Source of the DNA: Lysinibacillus sp. B2A1
GTDB taxonomy: Bacteria > Bacillota > Bacilli > Bacillales_A > Planococcaceae
Direction of reading: 5' to 3'
Length of the DNA: 64,000 nt
Assembly: GCA_002973635.1 (NCBI GenBank)
Contig: CP027224.1
Location: 2,738,501-2,802,500, forward strand
Shown here: positions 23,898-32,063 of the stretch, one piece after another
Layout of the letters: every line of letters begins with the position of its first letter
Numbering within the stretch: position 1 is the first letter of the stretch
Translations under genes and position numbers: made by a program
The notes under the pieces: generated by a model
Database searches by the model: none
Told to the model about the DNA's origin: nothing
What the model saw: the letters and a program-made list of their open reading frames with translations, nothing else

Positions 23898-24863
23898 ATG
23901 GCTGAAATCACTTGGATAAAGCTTAAAACAGATATGTTCGACAACGATAAAATCAAGCTGATTGAAGCATTACCAGAGGCGGACACAATACTAATCATTT
24001 GGATTAAGTTACTGGCTGCTGCTGGTAAGGCTAATTCAAACGGCTACATTATGTTGACCGAAAATATACCAATGAACATTGAGGAAATGGCAACTATTTT
24101 TGGACGTCCACTTAATACGGTACGCCTTGCTATTCAAACGTTTACGCGCTACGGAATGATTGAAATTGATGAAAACGAGGTAGTCCGTGTTGCAAATTGG
24201 GACAAGCACCAAAATATCGATGGTATGGAACATGTAAAAAAACTAAATGCTGAACGTCAAAAACGCTATCGCGAAAAACAGAAGCAAGCTCAATTAAATG
24301 CTCCTGATGATAAAAAGTTACAAAAAGATGAGAACGAAATACCTCCTAATGAACCGAATAACAACAGTAACGTTACGAATAACGTTAGCGTGACGTTAAG
24401 TAACGGAACAGAGAGAGATAGAGATATAGATTTAGAAAGAGATATAGAGAAAGAGAGAGAGAAAGAGAGAAAAAAAGAAGGAGCTTCGCCACACGCCTCT
24501 CCTTCCAATATTTCTCCAATTCATAATGACTTTAAAATCGTTCAAAAATTCTTTGAACAAAAATTTAGGAAAAGGACAATTGAGGATGACAAGGATTTAA
24601 ACAAGCTGTATGAATTTTATCCTGATGGGCGTTTAATCATCGAAGCTATGAAAATCGCATTGCAAAAAGAAAAGCCTTTTATTAGCTACTTTCAAAAGAT
24701 TTTATACAACTGGTCTGCTGAAAAAGCTATAAACACATATCAAGATTTTCTACAGAAAGGTGGTCAATCAAATGCAAGCAATAGGGGACAATCCCTTTCT
24801 ACAACAACTGATGCAGAGGAAAGACTTCGCCGACAGAATGAACGCCTCAAAAAGTTTTTATAA
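23898..24863 (+). CDS. Replisome organizer, DnaD/phage_rep_org_N type
   Basis: 321 aa. The N-terminal domain (MAEITWIKLKTDMFDNDKIKLIEALPEADTILIIWIKLL) is the phage replisome organizer fold that binds the phage origin. A low-complexity charged linker follows (about 120-200) and then a DnaD-like C-terminal region (about 210-285; KLYEFYPDGRLIIEAMKIAL...ISYFQKILYNW). It recruits the DnaC-like loader encoded next. The linker DNA contains an iteron-like cluster (24366-24485), as in phages whose origin lies inside this gene. RBS AAGGGGCGA. Confidence 0.88.
   Translation: MAEITWIKLKTDMFDNDKIKLIEALPEADTILIIWIKLLAAAGKANSNGYIMLTENIPMNIEEMATIFGRPLNTVRLAIQTFTRYGMIEIDENEVVRVANWDKHQNIDGMEHVKKLNAERQKRYREKQKQAQLNAPDDKKLQKDENEIPPNEPNNNSNVTNNVSVTLSNGTERDRDIDLERDIEKEREKERKKEGASPHASPSNISPIHNDFKIVQKFFEQKFRKRTIEDDKDLNKLYEFYPDGRLIIEAMKIALQKEKPFISYFQKILYNWSAEKAINTYQDFLQKGGQSNASNRGQSLSTTTDAEERLRRQNERLKKFL
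24366..24485. other. Candidate phage replication origin inside the organizer gene
   Basis: AACGTTA-type repeats (GTAACGTTACG, AATAACGTTAGC, GACGTTAAGTAACG) are packed within about 45 nt (24369-24413), followed by a ~70-nt purine tract of AGAGAGAT/AGAGATATAG repeats that should unwind easily. The position in the gene linker matches known origin placement in organizer genes of several Gram-positive phages. Confidence 0.5.
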
Positions 24864-25716
24864 AGCAAAGGGGACTGAGTGTGAAACACAACCAAATGAT
24901 AAATGCCCTTTTAACAAATGTGATGGCAGTGGCTTCTTAAAATTTATTGATTGGACTAAGAAAGTAGATGCCATTGATAATCCAGAAAAGTACCGTTTGA
25001 AAAATCATGAAATTGAGTGGATTGAAAAGTGCGAATGTCATGAAAAAATCGAGATGGATAAGCTTATTGCTGAAAGAGTATCAACTGCAGGCATTCCTGA
25101 GAAATTCCGTAAAGCTAAAGTACTAGGTTTTAAAGTAGAGTGCTATAAAACTCAAGAAAACAGAGATGCAGCAACAATTGCTAAGAAGATGGCAACGCAA
25201 TTTGTGGAGCGCTTTGAGGAAATGGAAACCATAGGCAAGGGCTTGTACTTATATAGCCGAACAAAAGGCAGTGGGAAAACGCGATTAGTTAGCAGTATAG
25301 CTAACGCTTTGCTAAGCAAATTTCAACGCAATGTAATGTTCATCAAAGCGGCAGATATATCAGCTCAAGTACGCAAAACGTATAACAAGAAAGCTGAAAT
25401 TACAGAAGATGAGGTGCTAGAAGTCTTTCGCTCAATTGAAGTGTTAGTGATAGATGATTTAGCTGTAGATGATCCAACAGGCTACGTAGAGGACTTATTA
25501 GGCAAAATATTAGATCACCGTATGGACAGGCAACTAATAACACTTATTACTTCCAATCGCACATTGAACGAAATAGATAGCATTTATCAAAAGGGTATTG
25601 TTGGAAGTCGAGTTAAAAAGTTATGTTATGAGATTTTAATGCCAGAAGAATCAGTTCGAGACGATGAGGCTGAACAAGAAAAAGACCTGGTAGAAAAAAT
25701 ACTATTAGGCAACTAA
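24772..25716 (+). CDS. DnaC/DnaI-like helicase loader ATPase
   Basis: 314 aa. An N-terminal zinc-binding-like region (CPFNKCDGSG...CECHEKI, about 40-90) precedes an AAA+ domain with Walker A SRTKGSGKTRL (about 162-171) and Walker B VLVIDDLAVDD (about 224-234). It loads the replicative helicase at the origin marked by the organizer. It overlaps the organizer gene by 92 nt in another frame; ATG 24772 has AAAGGTGG upstream. Confidence 0.88.
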   Translation: MQAIGDNPFLQQLMQRKDFADRMNASKSFYKAKGTECETQPNDKCPFNKCDGSGFLKFIDWTKKVDAIDNPEKYRLKNHEIEWIEKCECHEKIEMDKLIAERVSTAGIPEKFRKAKVLGFKVECYKTQENRDAATIAKKMATQFVERFEEMETIGKGLYLYSRTKGSGKTRLVSSIANALLSKFQRNVMFIKAADISAQVRKTYNKKAEITEDEVLEVFRSIEVLVIDDLAVDDPTGYVEDLLGKILDHRMDRQLITLITSNRTLNEIDSIYQKGIVGSRVKKLCYEILMPEESVRDDEAEQEKDLVEKILLGN

Positions 25717-25740
25717 AACTAAATGAATTGAGGATTGAAT

Positions 25741-26031
25741 ATGGCTTTTCAAATACCAACAGCAGACCATTTAAGACAGGTAGCTAACCAAGGATATATC
25801 ACATATCGTAAAAGCGTTTTAGAAGGTCCCTTATTTAAAAAAATACTACGAAAAATTGAAGATGCAGCAATAATTGGCGGCACAAGCTGGGAATGCCTTA
25901 TTGAATCAGATGAGGAATATAGAACATTAAAAGTCATTCAAGCAGAGTTACAAGGCCATGGATACGACTGTAAATTTAAGTATTTACCCACAATTCAACG
26001 ACCTTGGTACTTTGTTGTGGCTTGGGGGTGA
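25741..26031 (+). CDS. Small phage protein of unknown function
   Basis: 96 aa, MAFQIPTADHLRQVANQGYITYRKSVLEGPLFKKILRKIEDAAIIGGTSWECLI. Alpha/beta, ending YLPTIQRPWYFVVAWG. Small proteins of this form sit after helicase loaders in many Firmicute phages; role not known. RBS TGAGGAT. Confidence 0.7.
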   Translation: MAFQIPTADHLRQVANQGYITYRKSVLEGPLFKKILRKIEDAAIIGGTSWECLIESDEEYRTLKVIQAELQGHGYDCKFKYLPTIQRPWYFVVAWG

Positions 26032-26035
26032 TGAT

Positions 26036-26260
26036 ATGACAGCATTTGTAGACAATCATACAAGCGACAATGTAACAACGTATATCGGCTTTAAATCAAT
26101 GCCATATGCAACACTCTACTGGCTAGTGGATGGCGTAAGACAGTATAAAACGAAATGTTACACATCTGCAGAACTTGTAAATGCTGTAACAAATCGCACT
26201 CAACTAACTAATGGACTAACATTTGATGTCGAATATCCAGCAACAGGCGGTGAAGTGTGA
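26036..26260 (+). CDS. Small phage protein of unknown function
   Basis: 74 aa, MTAFVDNHTSDNVTTYIGFKSMPYATLYWLVDGVRQYKTKCYTSAELVNAV. RBS GGGGGTGA lies close by in the end of the previous gene. The stop overlaps the next ATG. No known family. Confidence 0.65.
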   Translation: MTAFVDNHTSDNVTTYIGFKSMPYATLYWLVDGVRQYKTKCYTSAELVNAVTNRTQLTNGLTFDVEYPATGGEV

Positions 26261-26757
26261 TGGATGGAAAGGAGCACGCTATTGCCATGACACACGAGGG
26301 GCAAATGAACATATTTGAAGCATCGTATATGCAAGAACACACAGAAAAGTGGGAGGAATCAAAGATGGTTGAACAAGCAATGGCAAAATTACAGGCAGAG
26401 CTTAGAGTAAATGGGGTACACCCTTATGTTTCAGCAATAGGAAATTTTTTAATGGACCACATAAAGGATAACCCTTCAGCAGCAGAAAAAATTATGACCA
26501 AGGATAAAACGATTGTCGGCAGTATGAAGGCGATGAGTAAGATAGCTGAAAAGCAAAAAGTTGACAATTGTGCAGTTTTAACACCTGAGCAAGGGTATAA
26601 GGCGGTACTTGATTACTTTGGCATCAAAACAGCAGGTACTGCACCGATTGTTAAAGCAGTTGCACCAGTAACATTGAATGATGCACCAAAAGAGTCAGTT
26701 GCTACTGCTCCAAGACCTACACAACGTTTTGAAGCTTCACTGGACGAATTTTTATAA
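26260..26757 (+). CDS. PcfK-like protein (AcrIIA9-related family), tentative
   Basis: 165 aa. A helical core (about 36-125; SKMVEQAMAKLQAELRVNGVHPYVSAIGNFLMDHIKDNPSAAEKIM...GSMKAMSKIAEKQKV...LTPEQGYKAVLDYFGI) and an unstructured P/A tail ending FEASLDEFL. The core matches the PcfK-like family as I know it, and the next gene is PcfJ-like, its usual partner. One anti-CRISPR, AcrIIA9, belongs to the PcfK-like family, so Cas9 inhibition is possible but not shown. The ATG overlaps the preceding stop. Confidence 0.65.
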   Translation: MDGKEHAIAMTHEGQMNIFEASYMQEHTEKWEESKMVEQAMAKLQAELRVNGVHPYVSAIGNFLMDHIKDNPSAAEKIMTKDKTIVGSMKAMSKIAEKQKVDNCAVLTPEQGYKAVLDYFGIKTAGTAPIVKAVAPVTLNDAPKESVATAPRPTQRFEASLDEFL

Positions 26758-26769
26758 GGGGTGACACCG

Positions 26770-28311
26770 ATGGAACACGATGAATTTATCGAATCATTAC
26801 TTGCACATTTTCCATCCGAAGTACCTGAACATGTGCAATTTGAAGCAGAAGAAAAGGCATTACTATTAAGCAGATATATTTTTGTTAGCAGTGGAAAGAA
26901 TCGGATAGGCTACTGTACACATTGTCGGAGTACATTTCCTATTGAAGATCCGATTAAGCAAGATGGACAAGGTGAATGCCCTGCATGTTTTTCAAAATGT
27001 AAGTACAAAAAAGCGTGGCTAGGGAGAAAAACTTTAATCGACACTGCTTGTATATTACATTGCCAAAAATCTGTATTAGATCCATCTGTGGTAACAGTGG
27101 AATGGCTATATGTTTCTCGCGATTATAGAGAGGGTTTCGAAAATGTGAGTACAGAGTATACACCTGTTGCGCGGTTTGTATACGACTATGAACATAAAAT
27201 CTGCCAAAAAATCGAATGTGGTTATAGTGGACGATGGTGGGCAGAAGGTGGATTCAGCACACCTAGCTTCTTACAAAATAGAGCCTTTATGTCCAGGAGA
27301 ATCATGAATGAAACATTTGAAGATGGTATTGGTGGAACGTCTTTTCAATACAGTGGTTGGCAACGATACGATTATGAAGATGTATTAAAGTACCTACCGT
27401 TGGTTGCAAAATATCCGAGCGTGGAAATTCTAACGAAAGCTGGATTAGACAATTTCGTAAAAGCGAAAATATATGGCTATAAAACTTTTAGTGCAATAAA
27501 TTGGTCAAAATCAAAATTACATCACATTTTCAAGATGTCTAAGCAAGACTTTCAAATGTTAAGAGAGAAAAACTTTGAAAATTCATTGTATTACGTAAGA
27601 GATTTTCTTTTTAAGGCTTGGGTGGTTCAACAATGGCGCAAAGAAAAATCGAAAATGAATATAGATGAACTACAAAAAGTCATGGAAAGCTTCAGTGTAG
27701 CAGACGACATGAAAACATTTAAATTTATCAGAAAGTTCACTTCCCTTCATCGCCTGTTTAATTACGCAAATAAGCAATTTCAAAAGGATGAGAAACACTT
27801 TACAAGGCGTCATCAAGTATTGGTTACCTGGCGTGATTATATAAATGATTGTCAAAAGTTAAATATTCACATAGATGATGCAATCATTTTTCCGAAAAGC
27901 TTGCGAAAGGCCCATGAAGAGACCATTAAACGTGTGAAACATTATGAAGATGAGCTAATGCGTAAAAAAGCAAAAGAAAGATATGAAAAAATCAAGCATT
28001 ATGAGTTTGAACTCGGACAATTAAAAATAGTTGTTCCACATACAGCTAAAGAAATTATCGATGAGGGCAATAAATTGTCACATTGTGTTGGAGGATATGC
28101 GCAACGACATGCGGATGGTCAAACAACAATATTATTTGTTCGCAATATCAAAGAACCTGATGAATCATTTTACACCGTGGAAGTTAAAGACGGTAAAGTT
28201 TGGCAAATACGAGGCTTCAAAAATAAACCTGCAACAGAAGATGTACAAGCATTTGTTGATGAATTTAAAAAACAAAAGCTTACTAACATGAAAGTGAGGA
28301 AAGCAGTATGA
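26770..28311 (+). CDS. PcfJ-like protein
   Basis: 513 aa. An N-terminal zinc-finger-like region (CTHCRSTFPIEDPIKQDGQGECPACFSKC, about residues 46-75), a large helical middle, and the conserved PcfJ C-terminal block (IVVPHTAKEIIDEGNKLSHCVGGYAQRHADGQTTILFVR, with SHCVGGY and a following beta segment). PcfJ proteins occur with PcfK on conjugative plasmids and phages; biochemical role unknown. ATG 26770 follows AAGGGGTGA. Confidence 0.78.
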   Translation: MEHDEFIESLLAHFPSEVPEHVQFEAEEKALLLSRYIFVSSGKNRIGYCTHCRSTFPIEDPIKQDGQGECPACFSKCKYKKAWLGRKTLIDTACILHCQKSVLDPSVVTVEWLYVSRDYREGFENVSTEYTPVARFVYDYEHKICQKIECGYSGRWWAEGGFSTPSFLQNRAFMSRRIMNETFEDGIGGTSFQYSGWQRYDYEDVLKYLPLVAKYPSVEILTKAGLDNFVKAKIYGYKTFSAINWSKSKLHHIFKMSKQDFQMLREKNFENSLYYVRDFLFKAWVVQQWRKEKSKMNIDELQKVMESFSVADDMKTFKFIRKFTSLHRLFNYANKQFQKDEKHFTRRHQVLVTWRDYINDCQKLNIHIDDAIIFPKSLRKAHEETIKRVKHYEDELMRKKAKERYEKIKHYEFELGQLKIVVPHTAKEIIDEGNKLSHCVGGYAQRHADGQTTILFVRNIKEPDESFYTVEVKDGKVWQIRGFKNKPATEDVQAFVDEFKKQKLTNMKVRKAV

Positions 28312-29165
28312 ACCAATTAACAACAGAGCGCTCCACAGATGTCATAGCAGCTGAGATAAATGCAATTAAGTATCAAACACAAAACATGATGCTCCAGGCT
28401 TCGGCAGAAATAGGCAAGAGGCTCACTGAGGCAAAGGCACAATTACAGCATGGTGAATGGGGTAATTGGTTGAAAGAAAATGTTGAATATAGCCAATCCA
28501 CAGCTAATAATCTTATGCAAATTTATAACGAATATGGAGTAAATTCACAAGCGCTTGGGAATTTAAGCTATACCAAAGCCGTAGCCTTACTGGGGGTAGA
28601 TGCGGAGGAACGTGAAGTTTTTATGCAAGAGAATAATGTTGATGAAATGTCAGCAAGAGAACTCCAGAAAGTCATCAAAGAGAAACAACAACTTGAAAAA
28701 GAAATGGCCAATCGTGAGAAAGCTATTGCAAAAGAAAAAAAGTTACTTGAAAAAGATATACAAGAACTAACGACACAACTCGAAAATGCTCGTCAACAAC
28801 ACGATGAGAATGAAGCTTCTGAAAAAGAGATTAATAGACTCACACAAGAATTAGCAGTAGCTGAATCTAGAGCAAAGCAATTAGAAGTTGACCTTAAAGC
28901 CAAACCTCTTGAAGCTGAAACAATAGAACTTATTCCTGATGAAGTGCAAAAAGAACTGGATAGTTTACGAAAGAAGATGTCCGAATCATCCGATCCAGCT
29001 GAGGTTAAGTTCAAGGTAATGTTTGATTCATTGATAAAAACATTTGGGGCTACGTTAGAAGCAGCAGAGGATATTTCGAACCATGACATACGTGTGAAAT
29101 ATAAAAATGCTATTCATAAGCTTATGGATAAGATGCGAGCAACGTTAGATGGGGGGAGCAACTAG
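28308..29165 (+). CDS. DUF3102 phage protein
   Basis: 285 aa. The N-terminal ~115 residues (IAAEINAIKYQTQNMMLQASAEIGKRLTEAKAQLQHGEWGNWLKENVEYSQSTANNLMQIYNEYG) are the DUF3102 module seen in phage and plasmid proteins, resembling a ParB/KorA-like helical region. A long coiled coil follows (about 118-200) and a short helical tail. The start overlaps the PcfJ-like stop as ATGA. Function unknown. Confidence 0.8.
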   Translation: MNQLTTERSTDVIAAEINAIKYQTQNMMLQASAEIGKRLTEAKAQLQHGEWGNWLKENVEYSQSTANNLMQIYNEYGVNSQALGNLSYTKAVALLGVDAEEREVFMQENNVDEMSARELQKVIKEKQQLEKEMANREKAIAKEKKLLEKDIQELTTQLENARQQHDENEASEKEINRLTQELAVAESRAKQLEVDLKAKPLEAETIELIPDEVQKELDSLRKKMSESSDPAEVKFKVMFDSLIKTFGATLEAAEDISNHDIRVKYKNAIHKLMDKMRATLDGGSN

Positions 29166-29167
29166 TC

Positions 29168-29425
29168 ATGTTAGACATCGCTAGAAAACGCCAAGTAACA
29201 ACTCGCAAGGACTACGAATGTTTTGCGTGTACCAAGACAATCAAGAAAGGCGAGGAAGCTATTTATGTAACAGGTAAACAAGATAATCAGCATACACGGG
29301 TATATTTGCACCCAGAGTGCAATATAAAAACCGCAAAAAGCTTAGCTAATGCCATTTATTACAACTGCGCTAATAAAATGACTATACCGAAATGGATGGT
29401 ACAAGACACAAATAAAAAGTCATAG
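29168..29425 (+). CDS. Small zinc-finger phage protein
   Basis: 85 aa. CFACTKTIKKGEEAIYV (CxxC) and LHPECNIKT (HxxxC) form a likely zinc ribbon of the kind seen in PARP-type or LIM-like small phage proteins. Immediately follows the DUF3102 gene. Its 3' end overlaps the hairpin at 29418-29443. Role unknown. Confidence 0.7.
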   Translation: MLDIARKRQVTTRKDYECFACTKTIKKGEEAIYVTGKQDNQHTRVYLHPECNIKTAKSLANAIYYNCANKMTIPKWMVQDTNKKS

Positions 29426-29443
29426 CACTGCAATGCTATGACT
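29418..29443. terminator. Strong hairpin at the end of the early operon
   Basis: AGTCATAGCA and TGCTATGACT form a perfect 10-bp stem with a 6-nt loop overlapping the preceding stop codon. There is no T-run (CTCGCTCTCC follows), so it may be an mRNA stabiliser or weak terminator. Confidence 0.55.
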
Positions 29444-29497
29444 CTCGCTCTCCTATGGAGGCTACTCAACAGCATTATATCATAGGAGGGCAAAACT

Positions 29498-29932
29498 ATG
29501 TTAAAAGGCCAAATAGCAGTTACTAAAGAAAATTTGTTGCAGTGGATTGAGGACTATAGCTGGATGATTGAGTCAATAGAAGAAGCAAGGCAGCCAGTAG
29601 CTAAAATCGATAACAACAGTTATATCGGGGCAAAAACGGCTATGTATGGCATTGAAGCAACATTACCAAGGGCAAGTGGTGGGACAAGTGATCCAGTTTT
29701 TATTGAGGTGCAGAGACGTGTTTATACAAGTAACAAGCGTATTCGTGAATATGAAATTAAAGTATCAGAAGTTCAAAAGCGTATTCCGTTAGTACAAAGT
29801 GACAGAGAGGTTGAAGTGCTTCATAGATTGTTGGACGGGGATAGTATGCGAGGGATTGGCAAGCATATGAAGCTCTCTAGTACAACAATATTTAGAGTTA
29901 GAAATAATATTTTGAATCAGATGATTAAATAG
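29498..29932 (+). CDS. Phage late-transcription regulator (ArpU/RinA-like, sigma-70 region 4 HTH)
   Basis: 144 aa. The N-terminal helical part leads to a region-4-like HTH at the C-terminus (EVEVLHRLLDGDSMRGIGKHMKLSSTTIFRVRNNILNQMI). Proteins of this kind at the end of the early region activate the packaging/structural operon. RBS ATAGGAGGG. A strong terminator follows, so it ends its transcription unit. Confidence 0.78.
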   Translation: MLKGQIAVTKENLLQWIEDYSWMIESIEEARQPVAKIDNNSYIGAKTAMYGIEATLPRASGGTSDPVFIEVQRRVYTSNKRIREYEIKVSEVQKRIPLVQSDREVEVLHRLLDGDSMRGIGKHMKLSSTTIFRVRNNILNQMIK

Positions 29933-29958
29933 AGTAGGTATAATTAAATAGTAACTAG

Positions 29959-30003
29959 AGAAGCTTGTATAGTCTACTTTAGTAGGCTTACAAGCTTCTT
30001 TTA
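29959..30003 (+). terminator. Strong terminator after the late regulator
   Basis: AGAAGCTTGTA and TACAAGCTTCT form an 11-bp stem, extended inside by AGTCTAC/GTAGGCT, followed by TTTTAG. Separates the early operon from the accessory cassette. Confidence 0.88.
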
Positions 30004-30163
30004 GTGAGAATTACTTTTCGTAGATAGTTTTAGACATATTAATTATGGTAGGGTATATTCTATTATGAATTTTATAACAAATTTGATACCAATATACTAT
30101 TAATTAGGTGAAAATGATATGATTGACTGGTATAAATAGAATTTAAAGGAAAGGATGTTTGTT

Positions 30164-31030
30164 ATGCAAAAAGATGGAAAAATAATCTCTTTTATTAATA
30201 TGAAAGGTGGAGTAGGGAAAACAACTTTGAGTATAGGTGTAGCAGATTTTTTAGCACATTACAAAAGTGAAATGACAGATGGTGAAGATAATTTAAAAAT
30301 TTTAATTATTGATGCAGATCCACAATTTAATGCTACACAAGCTTTATTAGATAGCTACTATTATGGAGATTATTTTAAGGATATACTACCAGCTGGTAAA
30401 ACTATAAGTAAATTATTTAGACCCCAAGTCCAATTTTCAGAGCAATATAAATCTCCAACAGCAGAAGAAATGATTATAGAATTAACGGATAAATTACATA
30501 TAGTATGTGGTGATTTAAATTTAGTTTTAGCTAATAAATCTAGTGACTATACACATGTTAAACGTTTGAAAAGATTTATTCGAGACAATAATCTGAGAGA
30601 TATATATGATTTAATAATTATAGATTGCCCACCAACTCTTACCATTTATACAGATAGCGCATTAATAGCATCGGATTATTACTTAATTCCAAATAGAATT
30701 GATAGATATTCAATAATAGGTATCTCATCTTTACAAAAAGCTATTAATAATTTAAAGGGTGAAGAAGATATTAATCTTGAATGTTTAGGATTAATTTATA
30801 CAATACTTGATGATGAACTTACTCAAAAACAACATGTAATGAAGGTGAATTTCGAAAGGAAGAAAGAAGTTCGACAACTTTATATTTTTACGGGTTATAC
30901 TAGTAATGTGAAAGATATTCAAGTTGGAAAGCAAGGTCCAATTCCTACAAGATATAAGAAATCAAGAGAAGATTTAAATGATATATGCAGTGAAATATTA
31001 GATAGAATTCAGCAAGGGGCTGAGGTTTAG
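30164..31030 (+). CDS. ParA/Soj-like P-loop ATPase
   Basis: 288 aa. A deviant Walker A, MKGGVGKTT (about 13-21), Walker A' DADPQFNATQ (about 50) and DLIIIDCPPTLTIYTDSAL (about 145) are all present, so it should hydrolyse ATP and bind DNA non-specifically or a partner. There is no ParB gene next to it, and integrated phages with an integrase do not need partitioning. It heads a three-gene AT-rich cassette (next gene abuts, third overlaps), placed where morons and defence genes usually lie. ATG 30164 has GGAAAGG 7 nt upstream; the ATG at 30155 abuts that RBS. Confidence 0.85.
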   Translation: MQKDGKIISFINMKGGVGKTTLSIGVADFLAHYKSEMTDGEDNLKILIIDADPQFNATQALLDSYYYGDYFKDILPAGKTISKLFRPQVQFSEQYKSPTAEEMIIELTDKLHIVCGDLNLVLANKSSDYTHVKRLKRFIRDNNLRDIYDLIIIDCPPTLTIYTDSALIASDYYLIPNRIDRYSIIGISSLQKAINNLKGEEDINLECLGLIYTILDDELTQKQHVMKVNFERKKEVRQLYIFTGYTSNVKDIQVGKQGPIPTRYKKSREDLNDICSEILDRIQQGAEV

Positions 31031-31402
31031 GTGAATCTATATAATTACTATAGAAGTGAATTAAAATCTAAAAATATAGCTAAGTATAAGGTAATTGGTA
31101 TTACAGCTGAATTAATATTAGATACTACTATTTTTGATAAAAATGAGGATATCATTCCTTTTTTAAAGAATATCTATAATTTAGCATTTAAAGAATATGT
31201 TATTCAATCAAGAACTACTATTATTGCAAGAACTACGAGATCAATTTATGAAATGAATGATGTTCAATATGAGAGTGTAAGAAAAAATTTGTTAAAATTT
31301 TTAAATGGTATGTTGGATGCAAAAAGTGTAAATAAAATTCCTAAAAATGTAAAAATAGATTTTAGTAAATGGATGGACGGAATAAGCGATGGGGAAATTT
31401 GA
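31031..31402 (+). CDS. Unknown protein, second gene of ParA cassette
   Basis: 123 aa from GTG 31031, directly after the ParA-like stop, with GGGGCTGAGG upstream. Mostly helical: VIGITAELILDTTIFDKNEDIIPFLKNIYNLAFKEYVIQSRTTIIARTTRSIYEMND. The conserved-looking core YVIQSRTTIIARTTR carries several arginines. No family recognised. Tight coupling to both neighbours indicates a common function. Confidence 0.75.
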   Translation: MNLYNYYRSELKSKNIAKYKVIGITAELILDTTIFDKNEDIIPFLKNIYNLAFKEYVIQSRTTIIARTTRSIYEMNDVQYESVRKNLLKFLNGMLDAKSVNKIPKNVKIDFSKWMDGISDGEI

Positions 31403-32063
31403 CTTGACAATCAAAGAGGTTTCAGAGGTTAAAGGGGAAATTCAGAGATTTATTGATTTAGAATTTTCATTTTTGGAAATTAAGGATAAAAATAATCTTA
31501 TATTTATTTTAAAAAAAATCGTTTTTTTAAAATATTTAATTCGTCAAGAATCTTCAAATTACATTTTAAACGCTTTAACTTCAGATATTATGTATCTTAT
31601 AGGAAATATGAAAAAAGGTGAAGAAAGATACTATTATTTCAATATTAGATCAATTATTGAACAATCACTTAGATTAATAAATAATTTAACCTCAACTGAC
31701 ACTATTTCAAATAGTTCTGTGATGGAAAATACCGATTCAATAGTTAATCAATATAATGCTTCCATAAATATGGATATAATAAAAGATGAATATATAAAAT
31801 CCTGCCGCTATGTACATGGAAATGAGAATGCAAACATGAATTTGGCGGTTATGTATCAAGACTGCATCCAAGAGAAAGGAATAATAGAAGGGATTTCAGT
31901 AAAACTGAATCAACTTGTTAAATTATTACAAGCATTGTTTGATCTAATAATAATTACTCAAAATAATTTAATTGACGCTGCTTTCTTTAGGAGAAAAACA
32001 ATCTTAGAATACTTAGTGGGGACAAAATCTTTTATAGTATTTGAAACTTATAAACAAGAATAA
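31389..32063 (+). CDS. Unknown protein, third gene of ParA cassette
   Basis: 224 aa, helical, overlapping the second gene by 14 nt. Notable blocks are YYYFNIRSIIEQSLRLINNL (about 78-97) and EYIKSCRYVHGNENAN (about 137-152). The R-Y-V-H-G-N sequence near a long helix recalls HEPN-type helical bundles, but the spacing does not match the canonical RxxxxH motif, so no call is made. Could be the effector of the cassette. Codon use is very AT-rich. Confidence 0.72.
   Translation: MGKFDLTIKEVSEVKGEIQRFIDLEFSFLEIKDKNNLIFILKKIVFLKYLIRQESSNYILNALTSDIMYLIGNMKKGEERYYYFNIRSIIEQSLRLINNLTSTDTISNSSVMENTDSIVNQYNASINMDIIKDEYIKSCRYVHGNENANMNLAVMYQDCIQEKGIIEGISVKLNQLVKLLQALFDLIIITQNNLIDAAFFRRKTILEYLVGTKSFIVFETYKQE

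Noticed and set aside
24290..24508. Minus-strand ORF rich in F, S and L
   Set aside because: Complement of the purine tract in the replisome organizer linker; low complexity only.
30164..31030. Plasmid-type partition locus
   Set aside because: No ParB gene or centromere-like iterons are adjacent, and the phage has an integrase and attachment site.
31389..32063. HEPN ribonuclease call for the third ParA-cassette protein
   Set aside because: RYVHGN is suggestive, but the R-to-H spacing does not fit the canonical RxxxxH motif, so the function is left open.
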